Under the pieces are notes generated by a model. The model was given only the letters and a program-made list of their open reading frames with translations. It did no database searches and was not told the DNA's origin. The position numbers and the translations under genes were made by a program. A stretch of 64,000 bases of DNA, taken from Lomentospora prolificans. Lineage: Eukaryota; Ascomycota; Sordariomycetes; Microascales; Microascaceae. Below, piece by piece: positions 10,476 to 20,894 of the stretch. The stretch spans positions 248,001-312,000 of the forward strand of contig JARFXM010000004.1 in NCBI GenBank assembly GCA_029532625.1, in the 5' to 3' direction. Numbering within the stretch: the stretch's first letter is position 1; each line of letters starts with the position of its first letter.

Positions 10476-12461
10476 TTATAAAGCGCTATCGGGAAGAACC
10501 TTCTCGATTATGTACTTCACGCCTTCCTCGCGGTATGTGTCTGTCTCAAGCCATGACCCGAACCCGTTCAAGACAATACTGTTGCCTTCCAATCCGTACT
10601 CGGGCCAGTGAGGTAATGCAATATCTACAACTTGATTAGCCAACCTGACTCAAAAAGGATAGGACGGAATCAGCCTCACCGTTAAAAGGGTTAGGATCCA
10701 AGTCATGCACGAAACTGGCCCACGCTGCCGTCATTTGGTACGCCAGATTCATATCCCAGGGGTATTCGGGAAGTTGATTTGAAAAGACGAAATGCTGCTC
10801 GAAACCGGTGCGGATACCGTCAGACAGGTCGGTAGCATTGTGGACGAGATGGTTGAACCGGTATCGGTACACAGGAATACCATCAGCGGTGATACTCTGA
10901 GCAATCATCCTAGCAGGGCCGATCTGGACGATATCACCAAATATAGAACATGCCTTCTTGTCGAGCTTTCCGGGGGTGAATTTGTAGTCTCCTGTATTGT
11001 AGGGGCAACCCAGACGGGGGTTATCGGGATACAGATCAATGAGGGTAGATACGGTCTCGTTGGGAAGAAGAGCAGGACGGAAAAATCCATCGGCTACGAT
11101 ATTAATATTTGATTAGTAACATAAGAACAGGAGTGTCTTCCTAGCAAATAGTGAAAGGCATAATACGACGTACCAACGTAACCAGCAAGCTCCTCGGTCG
11201 TGTTAACGTGGGTCGGCGCGGAGTTCATTCCCTCATCCGTGTTGGCTACCATGTGTCAGCGATGGCTATTCTCCTATAGGAATCACAAGCACTTACTGCC
11301 AACAAGTGTGGGAACTTTGACATACTCCCCCTTCCCAAGAGCAAATTGAATGGAAGTTCGGCTGAAGTCACCGTCAATGGACTGGCCGGTCGATGACCCA
11401 ACCTTGGAGCGGAACTCGGCCACAGGGAGCTTCCTAAGGCAGGCGACCTTTTCCTCAGCGGAGGCATTGGCGACTGATTCGCATGTAGTGTTGGTGAAAA
11501 GTTTGTCAAAGGTGGCCTGGAAAGCCGTGGTGTTTGGGAGAGTCAGCGGAAAGGCGCCGCCGCTCTCAAGGATAGCGCCTCGAAAAAGACCATCGTCCCG
11601 ACCTCCGTACGCCATCATGTGGGAGTAAGTTGATACAGCACCAGCCCTGCATGTTCAAATCAGCAGCAGAGCCTCTCATTTAATGAAAGACACTTACGAT
11701 TCACCGCCGAGTGTGACCTTGGCCGGATCACCGCCAAAGGCAGCAATATTCTCCTGTACCCAGTGAAGAGCCAATCGCTGGTCGAGCATACCCAGGTTGA
11801 GTAGCCCTAAGTCGGCCATTTCTTGACCATTCAGGAAGCCGAATGGGCCGAGACGGTAGTTCTGTGGGGCTGGATTAGGGACTGTCACCCTCTATTCTTG
11901 CCTCTTAACTTACAAGTGACACCACGATGATGGGAATATCAAGTTCCTGTGAGATGCGTGCCATCTGCGTTCCATCTGTCCTCGGGTCGGACTGAAGTTG
12001 CCATTTGTTAGCCCGCCATTCCGATCGATGCCCGACCATGAGAGTTGAAGATTTGGAAAGGTGCACTAACCGAATCCCCCCCCAGTCAAACCACCCCCAA
12101 AGAGCCAGACAAAAACTGGTAGAGAGTCTCCGTCTGTGGTGCTAGCAGGCCTCCAAATATTGAGCGTGAGGCAGTCCTCGCTCTGCGGACCTTGGTCCTT
12201 TCTCCCGTAGCAAGCGGGACCAAACGCATTGGCGTCGAGGGTACCAAAGGAATTTCGGAGAGGCTCAGGAAGCGCCAGCCTCAGGTCGCCGACGGGAGGC
12301 TCGGCGTAGGGGACTCCGAGAAACTTATCAACCGCGCTGGAGTTGTCAGTGAAGCCTACGACCGTTCCATTGGCGATAGTCACAGTCGGCGAGCAACGAT
12401 TGCTAGCAAACGCGGGGCCCGACAGGGCGACCAAGGCGAGGACGCCAGCTACGGAAATCAT
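10476..12461 (-). pseudogene. Secreted type-B carboxylesterase, frame broken at a G8 run
   Basis: Seven exons can be joined: 12071-12461, 11914-11991, 11698-11861, 11297-11646, 11174-11245, 10680-11093, 10476-10624; introns are 51-80 nt with GT..AG ends. The product would be about 538 residues, normal for fungal type-B carboxylesterases. Visible are a signal peptide, EDCLTLNIWRP, the oxyanion-hole region WLFGGGLTGG, NYRLGPFGFL, the nucleophile motif GGESAG and the acid motif TNTDEG. All exon phases agree except the first: with eight G at 12076-12083 (C8 on the plus strand) the donor is one base out of phase with SDPRTDG in exon 2, and seven G would fit. This is either a real frameshift or a homopolymer sequencing error. 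The usual catalytic His region (near ..FEQHFVFSN) does not align cleanly, so activity is doubtful even with a corrected frame. Confidence 0.8.
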
Positions 12462-15400
12462 TTTGTTCGTAGAGCGAGTCCGGGCAGCACCAACAAAAGA
12501 ATCACAAACTGGAGCTTTTGAATAAATCCTATCTCGTTAGCTATCTCCGGGGTTCTACGGCCGGGGGAGACAACTTATACTCTCGGTCAATAGCAACGCG
12601 TCCACTGTTGTTCGCTTTTACTGGTATCGGCTTCGCACCCCGGCAAATGGGACCGGGTATAGATTGCCGGAGGAGCATGGATAATTGACCATTGTGCATG
12701 GATTTAGTAGGGATAACTCATTTCCTCCTCTAGCAATGCCCTGGGCCGCCGTCGTCATTGAGATGGAAGGAACCCTACCTTGTGCCTTCCCCGATATTTC
12801 CCCACGTCAAAACGCAGACACAAAATATTCTCCACCGAATTTCCCCATTCAATACAAATCCCCGCATCAATTTTCCCACATTGCAACACTCTTGGCATCA
12901 ATTCCCCACGGCAAGGATCGTCTTTCCCCACAACCAAGTCGTCAAAAAAATAGTCTCGGCAATCAGTGTTCTATTAAGCCGCTTGATTGAAGCTACGGCG
13001 GAGGGGCGCCAATGGTTCGAAGTCGGGGTGCAGTCCCTGCAAGGTACGTGAGCCTCTAATATCCTCTCGTGAGGCAAGCCAACCTGGGCCATGGATGAAT
13101 CGGGAACCGACGTATACCAGTGTATGGAGGGGCATTCCTCTGCTGCCAACTTGGCGGACCGGACATTTTCGTCGCGGACGACCAGTTCGACTACGTCACC
13201 TCCCTTTATAGTATTAAAGTTAGCTCCTCTACCTGTTATAGACGAAAGAAAGAGAGGTAATTGTCGAAGTGATCGAAAGCTGACGGCCGCTGCTATATAC
13301 TCGCTGTCACCATGATGATGGCGAAGTAACACGCTTAAATCGACTTGGCATGGGATGTGTATTGTTCGATGCTGTATGGGCATCCGTAGCTCAGAGAATT
13401 CATGGGAACTCAGGGTAATGCTGGCAGCCGAAAAGCGCTATCACGAACCAACCAACCACCGCGACGTCAGTTATCAGCCCTTAATGCAAGATTGCCGGTG
13501 TTGGGAGAGCCAGATTGCGGGAAAACGACGCTGGTTAATCTGTGCGGTGTCGCATCGGCCGCTAACGCGAGGAAGTTGAAGTCGAGAGTTGGATAGGCGG
13601 CCCTTCTACATAGCCCTGGGCGATATATCAGGGGGTTTCTATCACGGTGGGCTTGATGCGGGCCCTCCAGGAAATTGTTAAGGAGGAATCCTAAATGAAC
13701 AAAATTTTCGTCATCCAGCGTAAACCACCGGTTTGCTGGTGTAAGTGTAGAAATTTGCACTTTATAGACTCCACTTGGAATACAATAGCAGCATAGGCAT
13801 TTGGGTGGGCGGCTTTATAACTGTTGCGCCTCAGATAGGGGGCGGCGGGCGGGGGCAGACTTGCTTGCAATATGGGAGGCGTAGTAAATCAGTCAATAAG
13901 CCTTGAATGCTGCGTCCATCGGTCTTAAAAAAGCGAATGAGTGGAATTCTAGGTTTACCACCGCAGATAACAGGTACGCGGCATGTTGATCCATTTCCTA
14001 CTCCTGAAGACTCCTAGCCTTTCGTGATAAAGCTAAAATATGACAGATGTTTGTGGCAACAGCTGAGGTCTCTTCCACGTCTGCGAAAAGCTTTGGCGTT
14101 TCGACACTGCTACAAGCGGATAGCTTCATAGCTGGTGTTGGTATGAAGTCGTTAGAGAAGAGAAACGCCGAAACTCCCAGCATTGCAAACATCCAAAAAG
14201 TACAACTGGATGTTTCTTGGAAGCTTCCTGGTCATTCTTTGAAGGCCTGAACAGGATCAGCATCGGAGTCCGGGATCTAGGTACACAAGTGCGCTTGCTG
14301 ATTAGCTGCGAAGGCCATCCAGCGTAAAGAAAGCGCACATCAGCCTAGCGGCCGTTGCTTTAGCAAGGCCTAGGATGGCTCGGCGTAGCAGGACCATTGC
14401 TTTGTCGTACTGATCTAGAATTGCGAGCTCAGCTTCTCAAACCTCTGAGGCCTTAGGTTGGTCTCTTGCGTGGGAATATATTATCAAGCCAGCTACAACG
14501 GCGCGACAGCATGCTCTATTGTGGAACTCACTTGGTAATATATGGCAACGTTCCTGTCCAAAAGTCACTCTGGTTCACGATATGCAGCATAAATCCCTCC
14601 TCTGCTATCTGGATGAAGTAATGGAAGTATTCTTTTGTCAGGCTCTAAACCCTGAATAGGTGGAATATTAGATCGGATATACTGGAGTTCATGCTTCGCT
14701 CGTGACCTTGAAAACATTGGACGAGAATTTCCGTGGATTGTCGAGGCCTTTGTACCTGTTTGAGGCTTGATCTTTAATTCAGCGGCAGGTACCTTTGTGC
14801 TGACTGGCATGTAGTGCTTATAAGCCTTGGGTTCTAATTTTACGATTAATATCTCACATGCATGTGTATACCAGACCAAATGTCGCCCTTACCTGATATA
14901 GCGTCGATATAAGGGTTGAGCCACTCCACGGATACGCTGGTGTAGATGTTTCGGGTATAATTATTATGAGGAGCAACCCGATCACACTGTATTTTGAGCG
15001 GGGTATCTTAGATTAGCGTAATGCAGGCGCAAAGAGCCATGGAGTTATATGGCTATACCGAAGTGTGGATCCCCGGTGTCGCGAGCATTGCACAGGTGCA
15101 CGACTTGACTCGTAATGGCGCATGTCCATGGATCATGGTGCCCCATTGCGGCGCCTAGAGTGACTATAGATAGGACTAATTATGACGCTAAGTAGATGGT
15201 TCCTTCTACCAGCATCCCTATCGAGGACGAGTGTTCATCAAACAGTTACGAGTAGGGCTAAAGTGGGCACAGTATGACCTACATTGACATCCTCTAGAAT
15301 TCTTCTAAGCTCGACTTGAGTGCAAACAGTTCTCTGATAGTTCGATCAGAGGCAGTAGTACCAGAGCTTAGACGACTCTACATATTCCGTCGTGTACTTC

Positions 15401-17114
15401 CATGTGTACTGTAGGCGCACTTGTTAATCAGACCCGAAGCACTCCACCTTGCACGAACATGAGTACATTATAGATATATGTAAGGCATTCGTGCATGCGA
15501 CCGATTATTCCTCCACTAATAGTGGGTGGAGATGGACATGAAATCACCTCTCTTAGCTAGTTATGATAGTAATCCACCATAACACCAGATCATCACCATC
15601 CAAGGCTCACATCAGATAACCTCCATCAACACCACATTTTTGCTTGCTGGCCCCTTTCAAAATCTGCTAATGCTATTTTGAGACGGTAGATAATATAGCT
15701 GTCCACCTCCTTGGTATCTTCTCCAAGTATCTGGTGTCGTTGTCTGTATGCCAGTTCTTGCCTGAGGCGGCCATTTTCCCGACGCATCATCTCATTGCTT
15801 ACTTAAGTATTGGAATAGACTCAAGTTTGGAAGATTGAAGTTACTCATGCGTCAAGTCAAGAACCGAGGTCGTGTCATTATTCGGCGCAATCGCCAAATC
15901 GACCCGACCGGGCGCTGGGCGCTTGCCTAGCTGATGGGTGGCTATTTGTGTCTTTTACTCTTCACTAGAGCTGAATGTACGCATGCAGGCAAACTTATAG
16001 CCAGAGCATGCATGGAAGCTGGATAGTTCTTAAATCATCTATATGCATGTATGATCCATTACTATGCTGCATGTGGTCGGATTGTTCGTGCATGGACTAT
16101 GAATTAACTTAACACTAGCCTTCCTTTCCTAGCCTCTGGATTTGACCAGCAGTGTATCCATTTCTGGACACCTTGCTGCCCTTTGTTCCTATTAAAAGAA
16201 ATGTGTGATAGACTGATAGCTGCAGACCTGTATCTGGAAGAACATATGTATAATTCTAAGCTCAACTTTAGCTAGCATGCAATATGCAATAGGGGCTGAT
16301 AATCCCTAGAATAAACATTGCAATAATTCCTCCAAGCCTGTCACCAGCATTCGGGTCTAGTACCTTTGTTGTATCCACTGAAAACAACCATAGATCTGCC
16401 GACGTTGAAGGGGCCAGCAGCTGGCGAATACGAATACATTTTATCCCCTGTTTAATAGCTAGATGAATCCATCATCTCGATTAGTGTAACAGCATGCCTG
16501 TTACAGCTGGGCCGTGCCGCTTACCTGCTAACTGTCGAGCTGCTAGCAAGTAAGTCGGTGATGGATTCTGTGATGCTATTCACAGATTCGATGTGGTCAC
16601 TGGTTCACGTAAGTTCACCTCTACATAGTCAGTTAGTATGCAGGTAGGTGTTCTCTTATGATGGTAAAATGGTCTTATTCATTATATCTAGCTTGTGGTT
16701 CCTTACCTCCTTTATATATTCCTTGCCTTCAACCTTCGGTATTGCTTGCTTACTGCGGAGGTTCTGCCAGAGTATGTTCATGCTTGCTTATGTGGTGTGG
16801 CGTGTCATGGAGCGCCTCCATGCTTGCTTGCATGATATATCGTAACAGGAGTATTCAACCCCGTATGACTGGATGCCACATCGAAGGGACCCCGCACCAA
16901 GGTCGGCGACTGTAGGTGATATAAAAGAAGAAGAATATCAAGGGGATATCAAGGAAACAGGAAGAAGGAAGATAGCGATTAGTGACTAAATACACCTCGC
17001 ACCTACCTCATGCCTAGTTCGCTACCATATTATGCCTCTTCACTAACACTGATGACCACCCTTATAATAACACCTCAAACCCGAAAAAAGCCATCGATTA
17101 GCGCGCTTTGTGCA
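12462..17114. other. Gene-poor stretch, 4.65 kb
   Basis: No gene that I can support. Open frames are short and overlap on both strands. Near 13494-13535 a plus-strand frame reads GEPDCGKTTL, which looks like a P-loop, but it has no flanking NTPase motifs and soon meets stops; it could be decayed NLR/NTPase DNA. From 14 kb on the sequence is rich in TA, CATG and short tandem words and has many stops in all frames. This would fit old, mutated repeat DNA next to the NLR gene, but I see no terminal repeats or transposase motif. Confidence 0.45.
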
Positions 17115-20100
17115 TTACATGTTGCTCGACTTCGAACTGGCTGTTATGAGGAGCTTCACAATACCCTCGTGGCCGTTCTCAGCAGCCAAGCTCAGCGGCG
17201 TCTGGCCGTAGATATTATCCTTCACATCAGGTTCGACGCTATCGATAGCAAGAAGAAGCTTCACAATACCCTCATGGCCATTCGCAGCAGCCCAGCTCAG
17301 CGGCGTCCGGGCATCGTTATCCTTTATATCAGGTTCGACGCTATCAATAGCAAGAAGAAGCTTCACAATACCCTCATGGCCATTCGCAGCAGCCAAGCTC
17401 AGTGGTGTCCAGCCATCGTTATCCTTTGCATCAGGTTCGACGCTATCGATAGCAAGAAGAAGCTTCACAATACCCTCATGGCCATTCGCAGCAGCCCAGC
17501 TTAGCGGCGTCTGGGCATCATTATCCTTTGTATCAGGTTCGACGCTATTGATAGTAAGAAGAAGCTTCAAAATACCCTCATGGCCATTCGCAGCAGCCCT
17601 GCTTAGCGGCGTCCGGCCATTGTTATCCTTTGTATCAGGTTCGACGCTATTAATAGCAAGAAAAAGCTTCACAATACCCTCATGGCCATTCGCAGCAGCC
17701 AAGCTCAGCGGCGTCTGGCCATCGTTATCCTTCACATCAGGTTCGACGCTATCGATAGCAAGTAGAAGCTTCACAATACCCTCATAGCTATTCGCAGCAG
17801 CCCAGCTTAGCGGCGTCCGGCCATTGTTATCCTTCATATCAGGTTCGACGCTGTCAATAGCAAGAAGAAGCTTCACAATACCCTCATGGCCATTCATAGC
17901 AGCCCAGCCTAGCGGCGTCCGGCTGTAGAACCTATCCTTTGTATCAGGTTCGACGCTATCGATAGCAAGAAGAAGCTTCACAATACCCTCATGGCCATTC
18001 GTAGCAGCCCAGCTCAGCGGCGTCTGGCCACTGATATCCCTTATATCAGGTTCGACGCTATCGACAGCAAGAAGAAGCTTCACAATACCCTCATGGCCAT
18101 TTATAGCAGCCCAGCTTAGCGGCGTCCGGCTGTAGAACTTATCCTTTGTATCAGGTTCAACGCTATCGATAGCAAGAAGAAGCTTCACAATACCCTCATG
18201 GCCATTCATAGCAGCCCAGCTCAGCGGCGTCCGGCCATAGTAGAACTTAGCCTTTGTATCAGGTTCAACGCTATCGATAGCAAGAAGAAGCTTCACAATA
18301 CCCTCATGGCCATTCGCAGCAGCCCAGCTTAGCGGCGTCCGGCCATCCTTATCCCTTATATTAGGTTCGACGCTATCAATAGCAAGAAGAAGCTTCACAA
18401 TACCCTCATGGCCATTCGCAGCAGCCAAGCTCAGCGGCGTCCGGCCATCGTTATCCTTTGCATCAGGTTCGATGCTATCGATAGCAAGAAGAAGCTTCAC
18501 AATACCCTCATGGCCATTCGTGGCAGCCAAGATCAGCAGCGTCCGGCCATCATTATCCCTTATATCAGGTTCGACGCTATCGACAGCAAGAAGAAGCTTC
18601 ACGATACCCTCATGGCCATTCGTAGCAGCCAAGCTTAGCGGCGTCCGGCCATCGTTATCCTTTGTATCAGGTTCGACGCTATTAATAGCAAGAAGAAGCT
18701 TCACAATACCCTCATGGCCATTCGTGGCAGCCCAGCTCAGCGGTGTCCGGCCATCGTTATCCTTCATATCAGGTCCGTCGCTATCGATAGCAAGAAGAAG
18801 CTTCGCAACATCCTCAAGACCGAAATATGCTGCTAGATGAAGCGTCGTTGTAGCCCTTGGAAATGCTTGACTATAGTCCAAATACCAGGGTTCCTTCGCA
18901 AATAGTGCCTGAACTCCCGCCTCAAAGTTATCTTTTTTCCCCAGGAAGTTCATTACTAGTTGTATCGCCTTTGTAACATTTTTCACTGGTTCCCTACATT
19001 TAAATATGTCATCTTCATGACCTGAGGCTCTGACTCCCTGAGGGGCGCGTTGAGCGTTGCGGGCATGATGACCCCAGTTGTGAGCGGCGTACTCGTAGAG
19101 TTGGTGTACCCGCACCCGCTCCTCGAAAGCATCATCCGTCGGAGAAGGCCCACTCTTAAATACGTCAAAAGAGAGGTAAGTTACACATGTTATCGTAATA
19201 TCTTCCTCAGCAGTTGGAAACCATTGTGCTTGTCTCCGTTGGAAGTACTCTTGTGTTGTATAGTGTACTAATCGGATGATGCCGCTTTCCTTATCGACTG
19301 TAACTAATCCAGCACATGCCGATACCATATCTTCGGTCTGTGGAAGGTTTTCTTCGTCAAGTTCTGATTCTCCAACTTCCACAGCAAGTGCATGCCGAAG
19401 CTCCGTGGTCGTAAGTGGCCTCTTTGCGCATGTGATCCAGGATAGAACCTGCTTAGCAAGGTCTTCTTGATCCCTAACCTGCCCTTCGATACGGTTCATA
19501 GCATTATCATATGCACAGTCATATGCTTCCGAGCCAGTAGGTAGTTTTGCAAGTGCTATTCTAATAGCCTTGGGCGATCTTTTACCAATCAGGGAGTCAA
19601 GGTGAAGCTGAGCAAGTAAAAACATGCCATCGACAGCGCTGACAATCGTAGTCCGGATTTCCTCTTGTAGGTCTGGATTCTTTCGGACAAAGGAGGGTAG
19701 GTGCGATATGTGACCATCTATATATCTGCGAACATCCTGCTCAGTGGCTCGAATCTCCTGTGATATGCTCCCTTTGAATGTTTCTATGATCTCTGGGATG
19801 TGTCTCGAAGTTGTGAAGAAATTTACTCTATGCCTTGCTTGGAGGTTGAAAATCTCAGAGAGGAATTTGGAGCGGCAGCCACCGGATCCTTGGCATTCAT
19901 CGAGTGCGTCGACGACGATAAAGACCTTTGAATATAGCGCGGATATAGACTGGAGAGCTCTTGAAATCTCGTCGATTGATGGCCGTGTTCGCTTATCTTT
20001 ATGGTGGTCGTAGAGATGTTTCACACTATCTGGTAGATCGTCTTGGTGTTGGGCTAGCTGCTTTAGAAGATTCGCGAGGAGATTCTCAGCTTTCTGCTCA

Positions 20101-20894
20101 TCTTGTTGGCGGAAGTTGCAGTAGATATATACAACACTAATGCTCTTGTCGTTCTGAAATCGCGTACAGAGGTCGTCGACAACGATAGAAGCCAGTATTG
20201 TCTTCCCGGCTCCGGGAATTCCCGGACAGAACAATGTTTGCTTCTCGCCATCTATCCACGCCCTGAATTCTGCTGACTCTAGAAGCCACTGCCCAGTGCC
20301 CTCCTGTCGACGGCTAATGAAGTCGTTCTGCTGAGGAGCGTAATCTACTGGGGAGAGCCAGTCGAGGATCGTGGCTTGCTGTTGTTGTTTCTTGCTTTCC
20401 TTTACTTCACGATAGATGCCCGCCGTCAGTGTAAGAGAGTCGACCGCCAACAGCTGGTTTAAGATCTGGCATTGCCGATGCAGATTTTTCACCGCCTCTC
20501 GTTTTCTGGTAGGCTGAAAAGCCCCCTTCAGTCGCTCCCATCCCATTCGGTGGCCCTGGGCCTGCTTTAGCAAGTCTCTGTGGAGTTCTTCTAGCTCAAC
20601 CTTGCATGCTGAAACCATACTCATAGTGTCTGTACCATGAGACGAGGGTGCAAGCTGCGAGAGTAATGCGGAGTGCCGACCGTGAAATGCGTCTGCAAAG
20701 TCTTGATTGACTATGATATTCGTGTGTGTCTCGGATAAGACTGTTTTGAGACCCTGGAGCTCGGCTATGAAGCTTCTGGCGTCGGCCGGTGCATCCTTCC
20801 AGTCGAGTCCGAATTGGATGGGGATTTTGATGATCTCAAGCGTCAGACTAATAACGCCAACCACTCCAGCTGCAATTCCAAATGCTTCTGCCAT
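17115..20894 (-). CDS. NLR-like NACHT-ankyrin protein with 17 near-identical repeats
   Basis: Single exon, 1,259 residues, ATG at 20892-20894. Residues 1-150 form a helical N-terminal domain starting MAEAFGIAAGVVGVISLTLE, like the Helo-like/STAND N-terminal domains of fungal NLRs. A NACHT ATPase follows, with Walker A GIPGAGKT at 225-232 and Walker B VFIVVDALDEC at 324-334, then a helical winged region with the VHYTTQEYF motif near 543-551. From about 682 to 1254 there are 17 ankyrin repeats of 33-36 residues (consensus TPLSWAAANGHEGIVKLLLA). In fungi such STAND proteins act in heterokaryon incompatibility and in sensing other organisms; the ankyrin part is the presumed ligand-binding surface. 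Repeat identity is very high, pointing to recent homogenisation. No frameshift is seen, so it is probably functional. The partner ligand is unknown. Confidence 0.9.
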   Translation of the reverse strand: MAEAFGIAAGVVGVISLTLEIIKIPIQFGLDWKDAPADARSFIAELQGLKTVLSETHTNIIVNQDFADAFHGRHSALLSQLAPSSHGTDTMSMVSACKVELEELHRDLLKQAQGHRMGWERLKGAFQPTRKREAVKNLHRQCQILNQLLAVDSLTLTAGIYREVKESKKQQQQATILDWLSPVDYAPQQNDFISRRQEGTGQWLLESAEFRAWIDGEKQTLFCPGIPGAGKTILASIVVDDLCTRFQNDKSISVVYIYCNFRQQDEQKAENLLANLLKQLAQHQDDLPDSVKHLYDHHKDKRTRPSIDEISRALQSISALYSKVFIVVDALDECQGSGGCRSKFLSEIFNLQARHRVNFFTTSRHIPEIIETFKGSISQEIRATEQDVRRYIDGHISHLPSFVRKNPDLQEEIRTTIVSAVDGMFLLAQLHLDSLIGKRSPKAIRIALAKLPTGSEAYDCAYDNAMNRIEGQVRDQEDLAKQVLSWITCAKRPLTTTELRHALAVEVGESELDEENLPQTEDMVSACAGLVTVDKESGIIRLVHYTTQEYFQRRQAQWFPTAEEDITITCVTYLSFDVFKSGPSPTDDAFEERVRVHQLYEYAAHNWGHHARNAQRAPQGVRASGHEDDIFKCREPVKNVTKAIQLVMNFLGKKDNFEAGVQALFAKEPWYLDYSQAFPRATTTLHLAAYFGLEDVAKLLLAIDSDGPDMKDNDGRTPLSWAATNGHEGIVKLLLAINSVEPDTKDNDGRTPLSLAATNGHEGIVKLLLAVDSVEPDIRDNDGRTLLILAATNGHEGIVKLLLAIDSIEPDAKDNDGRTPLSLAAANGHEGIVKLLLAIDSVEPNIRDKDGRTPLSWAAANGHEGIVKLLLAIDSVEPDTKAKFYYGRTPLSWAAMNGHEGIVKLLLAIDSVEPDTKDKFYSRTPLSWAAINGHEGIVKLLLAVDSVEPDIRDISGQTPLSWAATNGHEGIVKLLLAIDSVEPDTKDRFYSRTPLGWAAMNGHEGIVKLLLAIDSVEPDMKDNNGRTPLSWAAANSYEGIVKLLLAIDSVEPDVKDNDGQTPLSLAAANGHEGIVKLFLAINSVEPDTKDNNGRTPLSRAAANGHEGILKLLLTINSVEPDTKDNDAQTPLSWAAANGHEGIVKLLLAIDSVEPDAKDNDGWTPLSLAAANGHEGIVKLLLAIDSVEPDIKDNDARTPLSWAAANGHEGIVKLLLAIDSVEPDVKDNIYGQTPLSLAAENGHEGIVKLLITASSKSSNM
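17118..18851 (-). repeat. 102-bp tandem repeats coding ankyrin units
   Basis: About 17 head-to-tail units of 99-108 bp, each encoding one ankyrin repeat. Units share long identical stretches at DNA level, for example around ACAATACCCTCATGGCCATT on the plus strand. Differences cluster at the same codons in every unit: the residue after TPLS (W/L/R), the residue before NGHEG (A/T/M/I/E), the D/N in LLLAID/N, and the tail after EPD. Confidence 0.9.

Noticed and set aside
12898..13383. 161-codon minus-strand ATG frame
   Set aside because: Composition and lack of motifs suggest chance; it overlaps plus-strand frames of equal weight.
13402..13596. Plus-strand frame with GEPDCGKTTL as a P-loop gene
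   Set aside because: No Walker B or flanking domain; stops follow directly. Kept only as a possible relic.
14565..14879. Minus-strand 104-codon frame as a transposon fragment
   Set aside because: No recognisable transposase or reverse-transcriptase motif and no terminal repeats.
17118..18851. Regular repeats as a CRISPR-like or satellite array
   Set aside because: The units are in frame, code for ankyrin repeats and have no spacers; they belong to the NLR-like gene.
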